DNA of 64,000 nt from Gonocerus acuteangulatus (GCA_946811695.1 OX328128.1:22808258-22872257), one strand, 5' to 3'. Positions 24,001 through 35,887 are shown, counted from the stretch's first letter. A program made the numbers and translations. Notes: a model not told the origin generated them from the letters alone.

Positions 24001-26687
24001 AAATAAAATCATAAAAATAATATAAAAAGAAAAAAAAATAACAGTAAATAAAAGATAAAAATGAATGAATCGGTTGACAATTATTGTAAGATCAGAAATT
24101 TTGTTGGGAATTAAAATTGTGGGTTATTTATAATATTACTATATTTCATTGTATGTATTCCTAGTCTGTAGGTATGTGAGTATGGTAGCAATATATTGGC
24201 TCCTATCTGATAACTGCTCACTTAGGTCCCGTGGTGCTTGTAGATTGTCTCTTTTCATTCAGTCCATTAGTAGGTGTTTCACTGTTAAATGAACTTAAAT
24301 ATATACATTTCATCATTCAAAAAAAAGTAAATTAATTTTTTATTGAAAAACTCTCATGTAAGTAAATCAAAACAAAATTATCACGAACAGAGTAAAAAAC
24401 AGGTGTTGGGAGCTCATCACATTGAGAAATGAAAAGGGCAACATTGACTGCTTTAAATGTTTTATTTCAAGCAGCTATTTTGGTGTCCAATGATTTAGGA
24501 AATTCGTCACCTTTTTGAGCAACAATTTTATTGATTTCATTGTTAAAACTGCCAAGTTTCCAGTTTTAGGGATTTTTCAGTTATCAGGGCATTTTCCCTA
24601 TAGATATATTGAATAAGAGGTTTTTCTTACAATGACCTAGGATTATGAAACGTAGACATTTCTCGTCGACACTTTCAGAATTTTCCAATACTGGCCGTAA
24701 TTTGTATTATATTTCAACAAAACTCGGTATTCGTTTTCAACATGTACAGAGAAAAATGTGTTGTAAAAATAAACTTAATCGGGGAGGCCAAGTGGACATG
24801 AGAGTTTGTGAGTTTGATTCCCACTCGAAGTGGTGGCTTTTTTATGGAAAAAAGAAAAGGCATCTGCCCTATCCTGGCTAGTAAAGGGTGGTGACATATA
24901 GATAACCCGTCCTAAAAATTCTGAGTTAATTATAATGGATATTAAAATTTAAATAAAAAAAGCTTAATCGGGGTTTACTACAGACTCAGTAATGTTCGGA
25001 ACTAACTAACTACGAAATTACTAATTTGCACATACTGGTGATAATTCCTGTTGCATTGTAACGGAACTTGATACATGTCATGGGTATCTAAAAAGAAATT
25101 AAGATTTAAATGTGAAAATTTACATAAAAAATCGCGCAAACTAACCAGCTGGGATTTGAATAAAGTAAGAGCTAGTCGCAGCAGCAAGCTTCCTTTCAAA
25201 TTCACTCTCAACTAGAGATTCTCGGTCTATGTCTGGTTCGGGATTCTCTTCTTCGCCGCTCTTTTTATTTCTTTTAGCAAGTAGCTTTCTCTTTTTACCT
25301 TCAATAATAGTATCGATTCTTTCTTCGACTTGTTCTTTGCATATCTCTTTATAATATTCCACCTAAAAAAATAAAATCTTAAAAATTTGTAAACATAATG
25401 GCCTTTTTGGAGTCATATTTTAGATATTAGAAGTAAATATTTTTAAGATAATGTACTTATATAAAGATATTATTTACTTATATAAACATACATACAGTGT
25501 GTATAATATACAGTAGACTCACCCTAATTCGGTGTTGTCAGGACCTCGGTATAGTTAGATTAGAGAAAACGCCGAATTAGAGAATTCAGTTAGAAATGGC
25601 CACTTACGTAATTGAAAAACCTTATTATTTGAGGATATAATAATACGTACCATATTTAATATTGCATATTTAAGTAAAATTTAGGTACCGAATTATGAAA
25701 TAAATTCAAAATATGTAAATCCTTCCTGGTGTATTATTTAGAAGTGCATATGCATGTAAAAGATTCAAGGAATAAAAATATGTAGACAGTTAAATTAAGT
25801 AAAAAATATTTAATTACTAACTAAATCACATATGTATGCATATATCATTACAAAATCAAAAACTATGGAAAATCAGGCGCTCCAGCCACAGGTGCCTGAG
25901 TAGAAACATAAGTTTCTGACTCTAAAACGAAACATATATGCCTTCTTTGACTTCCATTCAATGAAATACTACGAAACAAATGTTTGGTTAGCTATGAAGG
26001 AAGGGATTTGTAGGAACCCTCAAGCCGGTCTAGGCCCAGCGAATTCCGAGATCCGTCACTCATTTCTCTCGGAGACCGTTGGATTAGAGTGAGTGACGGA
26101 TAAGGGAGAGACTACTGTATTTATATAGCGTGTTTGTGCGTTTATACAGACATACATACATAGTGGGTAAAGGCTTGGACTAAAGTACTTAAGAAATTTT
26201 AAAAATAGTTTAACTCTCGGAAACTGCAGTAAAGATTTTGAAGTCCTACTTTCTTTTCTTTTTTTCTTTTTTTTTATCTAAAAATAAACTTTTGAAAAAA
26301 ATACCTGCTCTCTCTTGTTCTTTTCCAGAAAGTTTGTATAGTCGCTTTTGATTTTTTCTGTGGGGAATTTTCGATCCTTTCTATAAGAACAAACTTTGCC
26401 AATTTTTTTTTCTATAATAAGAGTAACTTCCTCTGGAAGGAGCAGGAGCGGTAGTCCATTTGTGGCAACCTGTAAAGGAAAATTTGCTGGGGTCCCTATA
26501 AAGCTGCCAGTGATTCTATTTTTCTGAAGTTTCAGCCAATCTGTAGCAAAAAAAAAATCATACAATTGCTATATAATATTTAAACAAAATTACAAATAGA
26601 AGATAAATAGATAGTAATAAATAATACAATTTATTAGTGGAGACAGATACGTATACTAAAACCTATTATATAAACTACAGAAAATAA

Positions 26688-26755
<68 letters not shown>

Positions 26756-28113
26756 TACATACAAACACATATAAAAGTGCAAAAATGATAATACTTTATT
26801 AAAAATTATCTATTTCAAGGAAATAGAAAGGTCAAACTTTACTAGTTGTAACTTAATTTAGTTTACAAAGTACTTTCCAGCGCGCTGTCCAATCACCAGT
26901 ACATATAAATTGTGTGTAGACAAGTATGAAGCTCTGTTATCAGACTTCTATTTCCTTGACGTGATAATCACCAACAACTTACAAAAATTTATCAAAAGCT
27001 ATTTGAAAAATTCAGTAAATTTTTGTTTTATATTTGTAACTAAAAACTTATTCAGTTCTTGACTTTGGAAATTTTGAGGAAGTCGAATTTTTGCTGCATT
27101 AGTAATTATTATAGTCCCATTAAATGAACTGTTTGCACTGTGATATTGCATATTTTTATTTTATCTTATGGCATTTCGACCTTTCAGGTCATTAACACTG
27201 TATTGCATATTTTTGGCTTTATAGACAGATTCTTAATTCATCCTTTTTGTGCAGTTTCATCAGAGAAAATTTCAAATAATTTTATCATTAAAAAACTAAG
27301 CCTTAATCTCACCCTCCGATCCATTCATCACATTTGTCTGGTGTATTTCAATTTCTGAGGCAGACAAATTCTTTTAACTTGTCTGGGTGGATATTGTCAT
27401 TGAGCAGTGTTTAAATGTATTCAATTTTTTACCACTATAAAAATAGCTGACTATTCCTGACCCCGAGGTTGCTTAGTAAAAAGTGAATAAATTAACATTA
27501 TAGCTAGGTTTTCAAGCATTCGTCGAGGCTATGAGACAAGGTACTAATACTATAAAAAAGGTACTATATGACTGATATGTACCAAGTCAATAACGTAGCA
27601 ATTTCTTCTGAGTCATTAATTCTTTTGACTGGTACCTATTCTTTTTACTATGTATATATATAATTTATCTGTGGAATTAGACCTCTTGACAATACTATTA
27701 CTCAATAAGTCTATTGAGCTTTAAATAAATTAAGTACTAGATGTCAAAATTGTAGTACATAAAAATATGAAAATTAGTTAAAAATGATTGGAAAAAGAGG
27801 GAAGCCCCAAATATTTCTTGATTAAACACTGATATAATTTAAAAATAGATTAACACCAATTAAAAAAAAATGGTATGAACAAAAATGCCTCATAACAATA
27901 ATTGTTTTGATAATTATTTAATAAAATTTGGCGCCTTTTCATGCACAAACCTTCAGCTTTCCATATTAAAGGTTTGCCTCCTATCAGTTTTATTATTACT
28001 GGTTCCCCAGAGTCACTCAAATAATCTCCGTTTTTTGTTGAATCCTCAGTAGGTAATATATCATCGACAGGGCGCTTACAAGATGAACCATCAGCAACTA
28101 GTATATCTGTCAT
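21045..28113 (-). CDS. TSEN34: tRNA-splicing endonuclease subunit Sen34
   Basis: This is a catalytic subunit of the nuclear tRNA-splicing endonuclease, which cuts the 3' splice site of intron-containing pre-tRNAs. Five exons on the minus strand, 27951-28113, 26305-26540, 25146-25362, 23434-23595 and 21045-21232, join in phase (1, 0, 1, 1) with AG/GT borders to give 321 residues. Human TSEN34 has about 310. The N-terminal domain shows PLIWKAEDWLKLQKNRITGS and GLPLLLLPEEV. A charged Lys/Glu-rich linker follows (about 150-195). The C-terminal nuclease domain holds GVKFGGDFLVYPG. The catalytic Tyr258, His266 and Lys297 are present with the same spacing (8 and 31) as human Tyr247, His255 and Lys286. 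The introns have absorbed a SINE, a pogo-like MITE, tandem repeats and a (TA)n tract, but the coding parts are clean. Confidence 0.95.
21440..21990 (+). repeat. Three diverged units of the AAACTCGGTATT repeat in TSEN34 intron 4
   Basis: Units of roughly 140-160 bp recur. Each contains CAACAAAACTCGGTATTC-like text, then a snap-donor-like TGTTGTAAAAATAAACTTAATC region, a G run and a GGTTTACT block. They are degenerate and lie in the orientation opposite to the 40.7-kb array. The flanking 21320-21430 is a copy of the GACTCGCAGGAACTGC repeat. Confidence 0.7.
24690..25060 (+). repeat. AAACTCGGTATT repeat units interrupted by a SINE, TSEN34 intron 3
   Basis: The two halves of the repeat (24690-24784 and 24963-25060) are separated by a family A SINE. 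Together they match the layout of the 21.7-21.9 kb units. Confidence 0.8.
24785..24962 (+). mobile_element. tRNA-derived SINE (family A) with perfect 11-bp target duplication
   Basis: It is flanked by CTTAATCGGGG at 24774-24784 and 24963-24973. It shares CCTATCCTGGCTAG, GGGTGGTGACATATAGATAA and the GATATTAAAATTTAAAT tail with the 20.3-kb copy. The tRNA head is shortened and its B-box degenerate (GAGTTTGATTCCC). Confidence 0.9.
25511..26117. mobile_element. pogo/Tigger-like MITE with TA target site in TSEN34 intron 2
   Basis: The left end is CAGTAGACTCACCCTAATTC. The right end in reverse complement is CAGTAGTCTCTCCCTTATCC. TA flanks both sides (25509-25510, 26118-26119). CAGTA-type termini with TA duplications are typical of Tc1/mariner pogo-like elements. 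The 607-bp interior has no transposase. Confidence 0.8.
26693..26753. repeat. (TA)n microsatellite in TSEN34 intron 1
   Basis: About 30 TA units. Confidence 0.97.
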
Positions 28114-28369
28114 ACTAAATGGGGCGTGAATGGAATAAAAATATTCAGATTCTCTTTATTGTCAACAACGTTTACTTAAAACATTGAAACCGCTTATAAC
28201 AGGACGTTAACCTCCCTAAAGCCAGACGCAGAAGACACTCCAAAGAGGCAGTAGGTAATTCTTAGTGATAGATAATATTGTATTAAGGAGCTATGACATA
28301 TTTTAATATTTTTGTTTTTTATAATCACTAAACAAAAAATGTTTGAACCTATTGATGTGGCTGGTAAAA
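28114..28369 (-). promoter_or_regulatory. Presumed TSEN34 5' flank, no clear element
   Basis: The ATG at 28113 is preceded by an uninterrupted stretch without an acceptor, so the first coding exon is probably also the first exon. I see no convincing TATA box or initiator. Confidence 0.3.
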
Positions 28370-28660
28370 TCTGGGCCTCAGCAGTCCGTCACGCAGAAGC
28401 TGCACAACTAAGCACATTCCTCAGAAAATGGGTAGTTTACACTGCTCTCCCTGCAAATTCCTGAATAATTTTCTTAAAATAATCTATATAAATTATTTTA
28501 AAAAAATGAAAAATGTCGCTCTTTTATATTTATAATGAACAGCTAACAAAGTTATTAATTTTCTTCCAGGGTGTTGTGTATGTGAGGTACTATAGTACTT
28601 AATAAATACACAAAAACTTCACATTTTTGTTTAGTCCCTATGTTTGTTTGTACACATGTA
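28370..28660 (+). repeat. Dispersed repeat, close partner at 40.38-40.66 kb
   Basis: It starts CAGTCCGTCACGCAGAAGCTG and includes ACTAAGCACATTCCTCAG, ACTTAATAAATAC and AAAACTTCA. It aligns by eye along its length with 40384-40640. Shorter relatives of its left end lie near 5.4, 12.1, 21.3 and 38.8 kb. Confidence 0.75.
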
Positions 28661-30274
28661 AAAGAGAGCATCCCACATTCATAACAGCACAGGATACAGT
28701 GTACCAACTGGTAGAAGTAACAACCAATTCCCCAAGGACCCTCCAGCCTTTAATTAATTTAATTATGGGAAACTGCAAAGGGGAAAATCAGGCAGCCAGA
28801 GCATAGTGCTGACCACACTATCTCCCTAGTGTGGCATATGGTCAACAATGAGATAACTCCCCAGTACCTGTCCCTCGTGGCCTGCTTCTATTGCTTACAT
28901 CCCTGTGATATGTATCAAATGGTTAAATTGAATGATGTTTGTTCTTCATAATGAATTTAACCAACAAAAATGTTTAAATACTTTTAATAGGCTGAAAATA
29001 AATATATAAAAATCTTTTTGCTAGGTAATTAATCACTTCATTTAAACTGCTCGACAGGTTTCACATCAACTGATCCCTCTTCAGGATCACTGAAACTAAT
29101 TGACGAGGTGAGGTGTAAAACTCCTTCATTCTACAGGAACATGTTTTTCAGGACACTGAAAACCATTTCTTGTAGAGTGGCCAGATAAAAACTTCTTCTT
29201 TTTTTTTTTTGCTTATTATAAAGTAGTAATAATAAATGATTATAGATATTATCTAAATTCTACAAACTTACACGATACATTATAATGGTAATTGAATTAA
29301 TTCTTCCAAACAAGTGAAATGTTCTTTGTTTAAAAATTTATTTTTGTTTATTTGATGAAATATATTTGTTGATACAAAACAAAAAATTAACATTAGTAGG
29401 TTTAATTTATTCCTTTAAACTTTTTGCTATTAGGTATTTTAATAAAAATTACTTCAAAACTTTTAGTTTATAAGTTGAAAAATAACAGTAAAAAAAAGTT
29501 TGCTAAAAAAGTGTAAACTCAAAAAGTAATTTTCGAACATTTGCTTTTTTTAAATGGAAATAAAAGTAAAAGTTTAAAAACTATTTTTTTTAAAAATAAA
29601 AGTTAAATATTATTTTTGACCCCTGATTTAAATAATTATTGAAAATTATAGAAACTGGAAATATTTTTGGGTGTTTATTTAAATGAAGAAAAAATTATTA
29701 CATAATTAGTGGATAATAAACAGCTTATGTTAATATTAATTCCATTTAAAATTATATGGACTCGTTAATTTTTTTATTTATGTTTCTTTTGTAGACTTTA
29801 TATTATTATTATTATTTTTTTTTTAATTTATGTATATATTTTGTGATTAATTTTAACCACTTTTATTTTGTGTTGTAATAAATTTTATTATTTTATATAT
29901 TACTAGCATTCTATGCTACACCATCGTGGATTTGTAAAGAAACAAACTTACTGACAGACAGCTGATAGACAATTTTGACACTCCCCGTATCAAGATATAC
30001 CAGTGTACCAAGTTACGTCAAAATATGTCTAACATTGTGAATTTGTATCAGGAACAAACATACAGACAGACAGCTGATAGAGGTTTATGACCTAGCACAG
30101 GTGTTGGAAGCTGGTTGGTGAAGATTCATCATCATGCAGAGAAATAAATTATATGTAAATAGCTTAGAATTAGGTAAAAAGGAATTTGAATTTAAAAATA
30201 AAGTTTTTAAAATAACAATATATTATTGAAAAATATATTAAAAATATAGACATTTTCAAATTTATGAAAAGTAG
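28661..30274. other. Intergenic AT-rich DNA, nothing recognised
   Basis: No coding frame or terminal repeat is supported. There is a short internal duplication of CAGACAGCTGATAGA near 29954-30080. Confidence 0.5.
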
Positions 30275-30352
30275 GTATATGTTTTTTTTTTTTTTTTTTG
30301 TTTTTTTTTTACGGCGCATCTACATCTTGGCCATTAGCGCCGGAAGTATATG
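30275..30352 (-). mobile_element. Tiny hairpin-poly(A) retroposon, second copy
   Basis: The core 30311-30343 differs from the 2.1-kb core at only two or so positions. It has the same ends (CCGGCGCTAATGGCC to GATGCGCCGT on the minus strand) and a tail of about 29 T on the plus strand. GTATATG occurs on both sides (30275-30281 and 30346-30352). Confidence 0.75.
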
Positions 30353-30822
30353 TATTTATTTTTATATATGTATAGAATATTTATTTATACATTCAGTAAT
30401 TAATAACATATTTCTAATACGACATCAACAATAATTGAATAAACACAAATATTTGGTCATTCTAATTAAATAATCTTACTGCGTAAGGCTACACTAATTC
30501 TGTTAATAAAAAAAAAGTTACATTATTTAAAAAATGGCGGAAGTTCATACATGCAAAACACATAAACTTCTCGCCAACATCATTTTACTGCACTGGAAAT
30601 GTTGAAGTTCTGGATGTATAAAAGATCATTAAAAGGAAAATAAAAGCAAATATACACTTTGTTAAAAAAAAAAAAAAGAAAAAAAAGAAAAAGAAAAGTC
30701 CTTTAACAGGTCACGAGGGTCAGATATTGTAGAGGCATCTGTTTCTTGATCATACGGCACTCTAGGGAGTACTACGCTCTGGCCACCTGATTTTCCCGTT
30801 TTAAATTAAAGACCCGCATTAA
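30353..30822. other. Intergenic AT-rich DNA, nothing recognised
   Basis: It contains a purine tract near 30664-30697. No gene or repeat boundary is supported. Confidence 0.45.
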
Positions 30823-31049
30823 AGACTTTTTAATGTAGAAAAAGATTTGCAATCATATTTCTTCTATCTCATCTAAATTGTAAGGAAATTTGAAATTATT
30901 AAAGAAATAACATCCATGGTTGATTGTGATCCATGAATTCAGGAGGAACAACTGCAGTCATGTTTTTGTTTACTAATTTCAAATTTCCTTACAATTTAGA
31001 TGAGATAGAAGAAATATGATTGCAGATCTTTTTCTACATTAAAACGTCT
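30823..31049. mobile_element. MITE with about 85-bp inverted repeats and TTAA target site
   Basis: AGACTTTTTAATGTAGAAAA at the left pairs with AGACGTTTTAATGTAGAAAA at the right (reverse complement). The match is nearly perfect for about 85 bp, leaving about 55 bp of loop. TTAA lies on both sides (30819-30822 and 31050-31053). A TTAA duplication points to the piggyBac type, but the terminal bases are not the usual CCC. Confidence 0.82.
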
Positions 31050-31369
31050 TTAAGGTACAGCTATTACAATTTTTGAGAAGGCTTTGCTACAGACGTGAGG
31101 CAACATTACATTTCAAATTCATGACGATTTTTTCACAAGTTATTGCTTTTGAAGTCGTATATCTCCGGATATACTCAACGGATTTTAATAGATGCGGAGT
31201 TGTTTTAAAGAAAATATAATATCCTAAAATTTGCATTTTTTACTTTTTTATTCAAATGAATAGGGACTTCGTTTGTATCAGAAATTCGATGAAAAACGTT
31301 GTTTTTCGGTTTCCCCATTTTTCTAAGAATTGGAAGGTGATAGAGAAAAACGGGTGGCTCCTTTATAAC

Positions 31370-31930
31370 GTGGGCACCAACATTTACAAGAAATACTGTA
31401 TAGATCTCTTGGGACATCCAAAAGATATAATTTTTTTTTCAGTCATGGTGTCAGTTATATCTCTAAGGGGGAGGGAAGGGTTATTAAAAATGTGTATTCA
31501 CTCCTTAATTAAAACAAAAATCCTTGGAAACATAATTTTTCAATTTTTCTCCATTTCCTTTACGATTTTTAAGTTAATTTTAGGCTCTTTCCTGGATACC
31601 TAGCAAACTTTTGATAATAACCTTATTTGTAGATAATTTCATGTAGAATATAATGGTTTTCAGTTCAAGTTGATAGCTCTATAATAAAGAAGATATTTAA
31701 CATATTGCTAAAATCTGAAAACACAACAAATGACCGAATTTCACAAACAAAATGGTTGCTAACAACTGAATTACTAATTATAAAATTGTAAAAAAAAATA
31801 GTTTTGTACTCCCAGATATATGTACAAATGGAAATTGTATTGTTAAAAATTAAATAAAACATGTCAGCAACATCCATTGGTTGATTCGATATGGATTGAC
31901 CCAGTACTTCTGACCGATGTTGGCCATTTC
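31370..31930 (+). repeat. Dispersed repeat, SINE-free partner of the 20-kb copy
   Basis: It shares CCAAAAGATATAATTTTTTT, CAGTCATGGTGTCAGTTATA, TTTCATGTAGAATA and AGATATATGTACAAATGGAA with 20130-20790. At about 31620 the sequence runs through TTATTTGTAGAT once, which is the empty SINE site. Confidence 0.8.
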
Positions 31931-32271
31931 TTGGACACAATTTTTAAACACTTACATAATGCAGGTACACATCACAAATTTTAACTAAATGGCCTTTTTG
32001 TTGTTTTTATTATTTCTGTTTTGTTTTATGTTTGTTTTCTTTTTCAATTATGATTATATCTATATTATATTTTTCAGTTTTTTTTATTATAATTTATGTT
32101 GTATTTATACTTTTTTTAATTATAATTATAAATATTATAATTTATTCATTATTTTTTAAAAAACTTTGAGATTTGAGAGCTGACATTTCCATAAACACTT
32201 TTAAATTTGCAAATCGCCATCGGTTTGGTGCAGCAAAACTAATAATAAATAAATAAATAACAATTATAGCC

Positions 32272-32432
32272 AGGCTTTATGTAAAAACCAATGCAATAAT
32301 ATAGCTAAAAGTCAATCTGCTCAATTGAAAGTTTTTTATTTAGCACTATCAATAGAATCAAAATTCCAAATTAAAAGGTTTATTTTTACTCCCAATGTCC
32401 AACATTACTATGGGATTGTCACACTGTGAGGC
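32272..32432 (+). repeat. Dispersed repeat, partner of 3.74-3.90 kb
   Basis: It has the same block order as 3735-3900, ending in CCCAATGTCCAACATTAC. It lies immediately downstream of the 3' end of the ankyrin gene. Confidence 0.75.
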
Positions 32433-32581
32433 ATCTGGTGATGTGGGAAGTGAGGGCACAAAATATAGGATGTTAGGTAGAAGTCAATTTTTTAAATAAA
32501 TAACCTTCTGCCATTTTTGATGTAAGGTATTGAGAAGGAAGGGTCAACATCTTATAAAATAATAATAGTCAGTGACTGAGA

Positions 32582-34327
32582 TCATTTATTAGTTGCTCCC
32601 TGAGATTTTAAGTAATCAACAACTTCCTTGTGGTTTAGTTTTTCAGCGAATTGAAGTGGGCTTTGTCCATTTACATTTGATGGGTTTACAGCAGCTCCCT
32701 TCGTTATCAACTCCTTGACTATATCGAGGTAACCCTGCCAAGCAGCAATGTGTAATGGTGTCAAGTCACTTTTCTGTTTAACGTTAACATCACCACCGTT
32801 CTGTATAATATCTTGGACAACTGTTAGATTCCCATTCAGTGAAGCCCAATGCAATGGTGTGTCGTTGTAAATTGTTAACGCATTTACATTTGCTTTTCGT
32901 GAAATAAGATCCTTAACGATTAATACATTCCCCGATTTTGCCGCATGATGCAACGCTGTGAAGTTTTCGATATTTTTCTCTTCCAGAGTTAAGCCATTGT
33001 CGAGAAGCCAGGCAAGTGCTTTAATGGAACCACTCAATGCTGCTTCGTGGAGAAGACTGTTGGAATAATTTCCGAATTTCTGTTTGAGATCAGGGCTGAA
33101 TTCCTTTAGAATGTCCATGGAATCTGTATCGTCGTTCCTAACAGCGTATAACATTGGACTGATCCCTTTCTTGTCTTTTTCGTCTACTGGCAAGCCATAT
33201 TCAAGCAAAGCGAGAAGAGCATCTCTACTTTTATTCTGTATTGCTACGTGCAAATATGTTTTGCCGTCTTCTACTAAATTGCTAGTATTAGCACCACTGG
33301 CTAAAAGAATATTCACTACAGAAGGATAATTACCCTTCACTGCTTTGGAGAGTGCATTTTCATCTCTTTTATTAATGATGTTAACCAATGTTTTATCAAG
33401 AACATTAAAAGTTTTTAGATGAAATATTGCTTGAGCATTCCCCTCTTCAGAGAATTTGTGAACAAGTGTGTCACCATCTTCATTTTGTTTATTAAGATTT
33501 ACTCCAAGATCAATTAAAAATTTAGCAATACTCTCGTTGTCAGACTTCAGTGCATCAAGTAAGAGATTATATCCTTCCCTATTTAGAACACCTTTAATTC
33601 CTAAATCCAAGAGTAATTTTGTAGTTTCGGGATGCCCGGTGGAAATAATTTGTTGCAGAAGGGTTTTACCCTCAGAATTTTTTCTGTTCACATCATATTG
33701 AGCTTCGATGAGAGCAAGGATGGCTTTGGGATTTTTGTTAGATATTGCTAAGTCCATTGGAGTCCTTCCATCACAATCAGTCGCGTACATATTTGCATCT
33801 CCCCGGGGAAGCAGTTCAAGGGCTTGTATATTTTCCTCCAATACTGCCTTATGAATACCTGTGCTATTACAAACCATATCGATCTTTTTGTCATTCTCTT
33901 TCATAACAGATAATACTAATTTACTTGAAGTTGAATTAACGATATCAAGTGGAGTTAAATTGAAACAGTCCAAAGCCTCTTTGTTTGCACCTCGATCAAC
34001 AAGTCCTATCATACTGTGAATAGCGTGATGCAATGGAGTGCTGCGACAATTCTCCATTTCATTTTTATTAACTTCCTTCTTTTTTTCCAAATGTGTCAGG
34101 AGAATAATTTCATGAATGTTGCTCTTTACCGCTAAATCGTATGGAGTCATTCCCTCGCAGTCAATTGCTTGAAGGTCTTCTCCCTCGCTGACAAGAAGCT
34201 TTATGAGACCCATAGTCAAGTGTAAAGGCGAGGAGCTACATTGTAAGGAATATATTATGTTTCCTGAGTCGTCCTTATTTTCGTCAGTAGTCTTCTCCAA
34301 GGCACTGTTCATAGACAGTGTACATCC
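32582..34327 (-). CDS. Secreted ankyrin-repeat protein, main coding exon
   Basis: One exon codes nearly the whole protein: 5 codons, then 576 residues from the internal ATG at 34312, stop at 32582. The acceptor TTTCTTTTAG directly precedes 34327. It joins in phase 0 to a 14-codon signal-peptide exon at 37215-37256, for about 595 residues in all. About 14-16 ankyrin repeats fill it. The N-terminal ones are worn. The C-terminal ones are canonical (TPLHWASLNGNLTVVQDII, TPLHIAAWQGYLDIVKELI). No transmembrane segment or other domain follows. Ankyrin stacks bind proteins and are usually intracellular, so an exported one is unusual. It resembles only the repeat portion of large arthropod venom ankyrin proteins and has none of their N-terminal region, so I do not call it a toxin. 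Confidence 0.82.
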   Translation of the reverse strand, partial: GCTLSMNSALEKTTDENKDDSGNIIYSLQCSSSPLHLTMGLIKLLVSEGEDLQAIDCEGMTPYDLAVKSNIHEIILLTHLEKKKEVNKNEMENCRSTPLHHAIHSMIGLVDRGANKEALDCFNLTPLDIVNSTSSKLVLSVMKENDKKIDMVCNSTGIHKAVLEENIQALELLPRGDANMYATDCDGRTPMDLAISNKNPKAILALIEAQYDVNRKNSEGKTLLQQIISTGHPETTKLLLDLGIKGVLNREGYNLLLDALKSDNESIAKFLIDLGVNLNKQNEDGDTLVHKFSEEGNAQAIFHLKTFNVLDKTLVNIINKRDENALSKAVKGNYPSVVNILLASGANTSNLVEDGKTYLHVAIQNKSRDALLALLEYGLPVDEKDKKGISPMLYAVRNDDTDSMDILKEFSPDLKQKFGNYSNSLLHEAALSGSIKALAWLLDNGLTLEEKNIENFTALHHAAKSGNVLIVKDLISRKANVNALTIYNDTPLHWASLNGNLTVVQDIIQNGGDVNVKQKSDLTPLHIAAWQGYLDIVKELITKGAAVNPSNVNGQSPLQFAEKLNHKEVVDYLKSQGATNK

Positions 34328-34394
34328 CTAAAAGAAACACACGATTAAACACACTTTTACATAATTTTGAAATACTTAGCGTACTTAAGATTAG

Positions 34395-34567
34395 AAAACG
34401 GCAGCTGTTTAACACCAGCGTAAAGTCAGTCCTGATCTATGGCAGCAAACCTGACTGAAATCTCCACCCAACCTCTTCAAACCTTGTAAACTGATGCTTG
34501 CGAAGAATCTTAGGCATCAGAAGGCCAGAATAAAACTCAAATGAAGAACTCGGGAAAATCACAGGGG
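34395..34567 (+). pseudogene. Non-LTR retrotransposon reverse-transcriptase fragment
   Basis: Plus-strand translation gives SVKSVLIYGSK, then NLVN, a stop, and CLRRILGIRRPE, a stop, and NSNEELGKITG. These match in order the C-terminal RT region of common invertebrate endonuclease-RT elements (usually VKSVLLYG, then a CLR-ILGI block, then SNEELW). It is broken by stops and lies inside the ankyrin gene's intron in antisense. Confidence 0.75.
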
Positions 34568-35679
34568 GGTCAATCCATTAGAAATCACCCAGACCATGTT
34601 GCTCGGCATTTTTGATTTTCCTAACTTTTTTACTAGTTACTCCGCTATACTAGGTGAGTTCAAACCTGCAGTAAAAAGGTTTTCTGGGTCATAGTTTTTT
34701 TTACGGCCATTTTTAGTTTGCATTTTAACTATTTTTGGCCAAAAACAAGTTTTACATAGATGTATCTAACTCTCTTAATTTCATAGATATCAAAACACTA
34801 AAATTATCAGAACGAAATGCTCTTGATGTTTGTACCTGAATTGTTTGATATAAAGAGTGTAGAAATAGAAGCAAAACAAAAAAAAATCACTAAAAAGATT
34901 GAAATTTAACTTAAAACGAGAGTTTAAGAGCTGCAAAATTATTAGAAGGAAGAAAGACTCACCTTCCATTTTTTTTTTTCTCGCGTAGATTTATTACAGT
35001 ACTACTTGCTGCAGAAGTTTCAAGTTTGAGAATTTTTCCTTTAATTTATATAATTTTTCAAAGTTTGCCATAATTGTATTTTTTGCAATATCACAAGAGG
35101 GCCTGAGTCGAAAATTATGAAATTTATACAGACATTACCTCTTTATTACATAAACAAATGATATCAATTTGGTGACTGAGACTGAAGTTATTTTCATAAA
35201 TTGTTACTGTCTTGAAACAACGATGTTCCCACTTGTGAACAATGGCCTGTTCGGCTTATATGCCTCGAGATCAGGAGAGGTACTAGGAATCTGTCAACAT
35301 TTTCTTTATTTCTACCTTTTAGAGTATTATTAACTGTGTTTTCATTTTCAATTTCCATTCTGCTTTTGAACTGTATTGTAGTGCTTCTTGTATTTCTAGT
35401 TGTTTACGTATATTCTTCCGAAAAATCGTAAACTATTTTTTTTAATTGGGGAGTGTTCTAAACTGTAGAGGGATCAGTCGATTATTTAGTCCAAATGGAT
35501 AAATTAACTAATAGTTCTTGTGACGAAATAGGAATAATTGATGGAAAAATATATTGATGAACAAATACTAGATCTGGTCTGCAAAAATGGAAAATGGGAA
35601 ACGATCAGCCTATATATGACCATGGAGACCAGCAATTGATAACAGTTGGAATTTTTCATAAAACATGACATATGAAGAG

Positions 35680-35887
35680 ACCCGGGGACCATGAGTGTTA
35701 AGCAGTGAGTACTTCGATACTAAGGTCACGGGTAGATTCCCACTAGGGGTAGGGGCATTTATTTCCAAAAAATAAAAAAAATGTGTAAGACATTATCCCT
35801 TTCCTGGCCAGAAAAGTGTGGTAACCTCTAAATAACTTGTCCCAAAAATCTGTGTAATGTATAAGTGGACATTAAAATTTAAATAAA
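35680..35887 (+). mobile_element. tRNA-derived SINE (family A), degenerate, in the ankyrin intron
   Basis: It has GGGTAGATTCCCACTAGGGG (worn B-box), CCTTTCCTGGCCAGAAAAG, TGGTAACCTCTAAATAAC and a GACATTAAAATTTAAAT tail, in the same order as the other family A copies. Target duplication is not clear. Confidence 0.82.

Noticed and set aside
28954..30090. Short duplications such as CAGACAGCTGATAGA
   Set aside because: Two isolated copies with no wider structure.
32582..34327. Latrotoxin-type toxin gene
   Set aside because: Only ankyrin repeats are shared. The N-terminal region and length of that family are absent.
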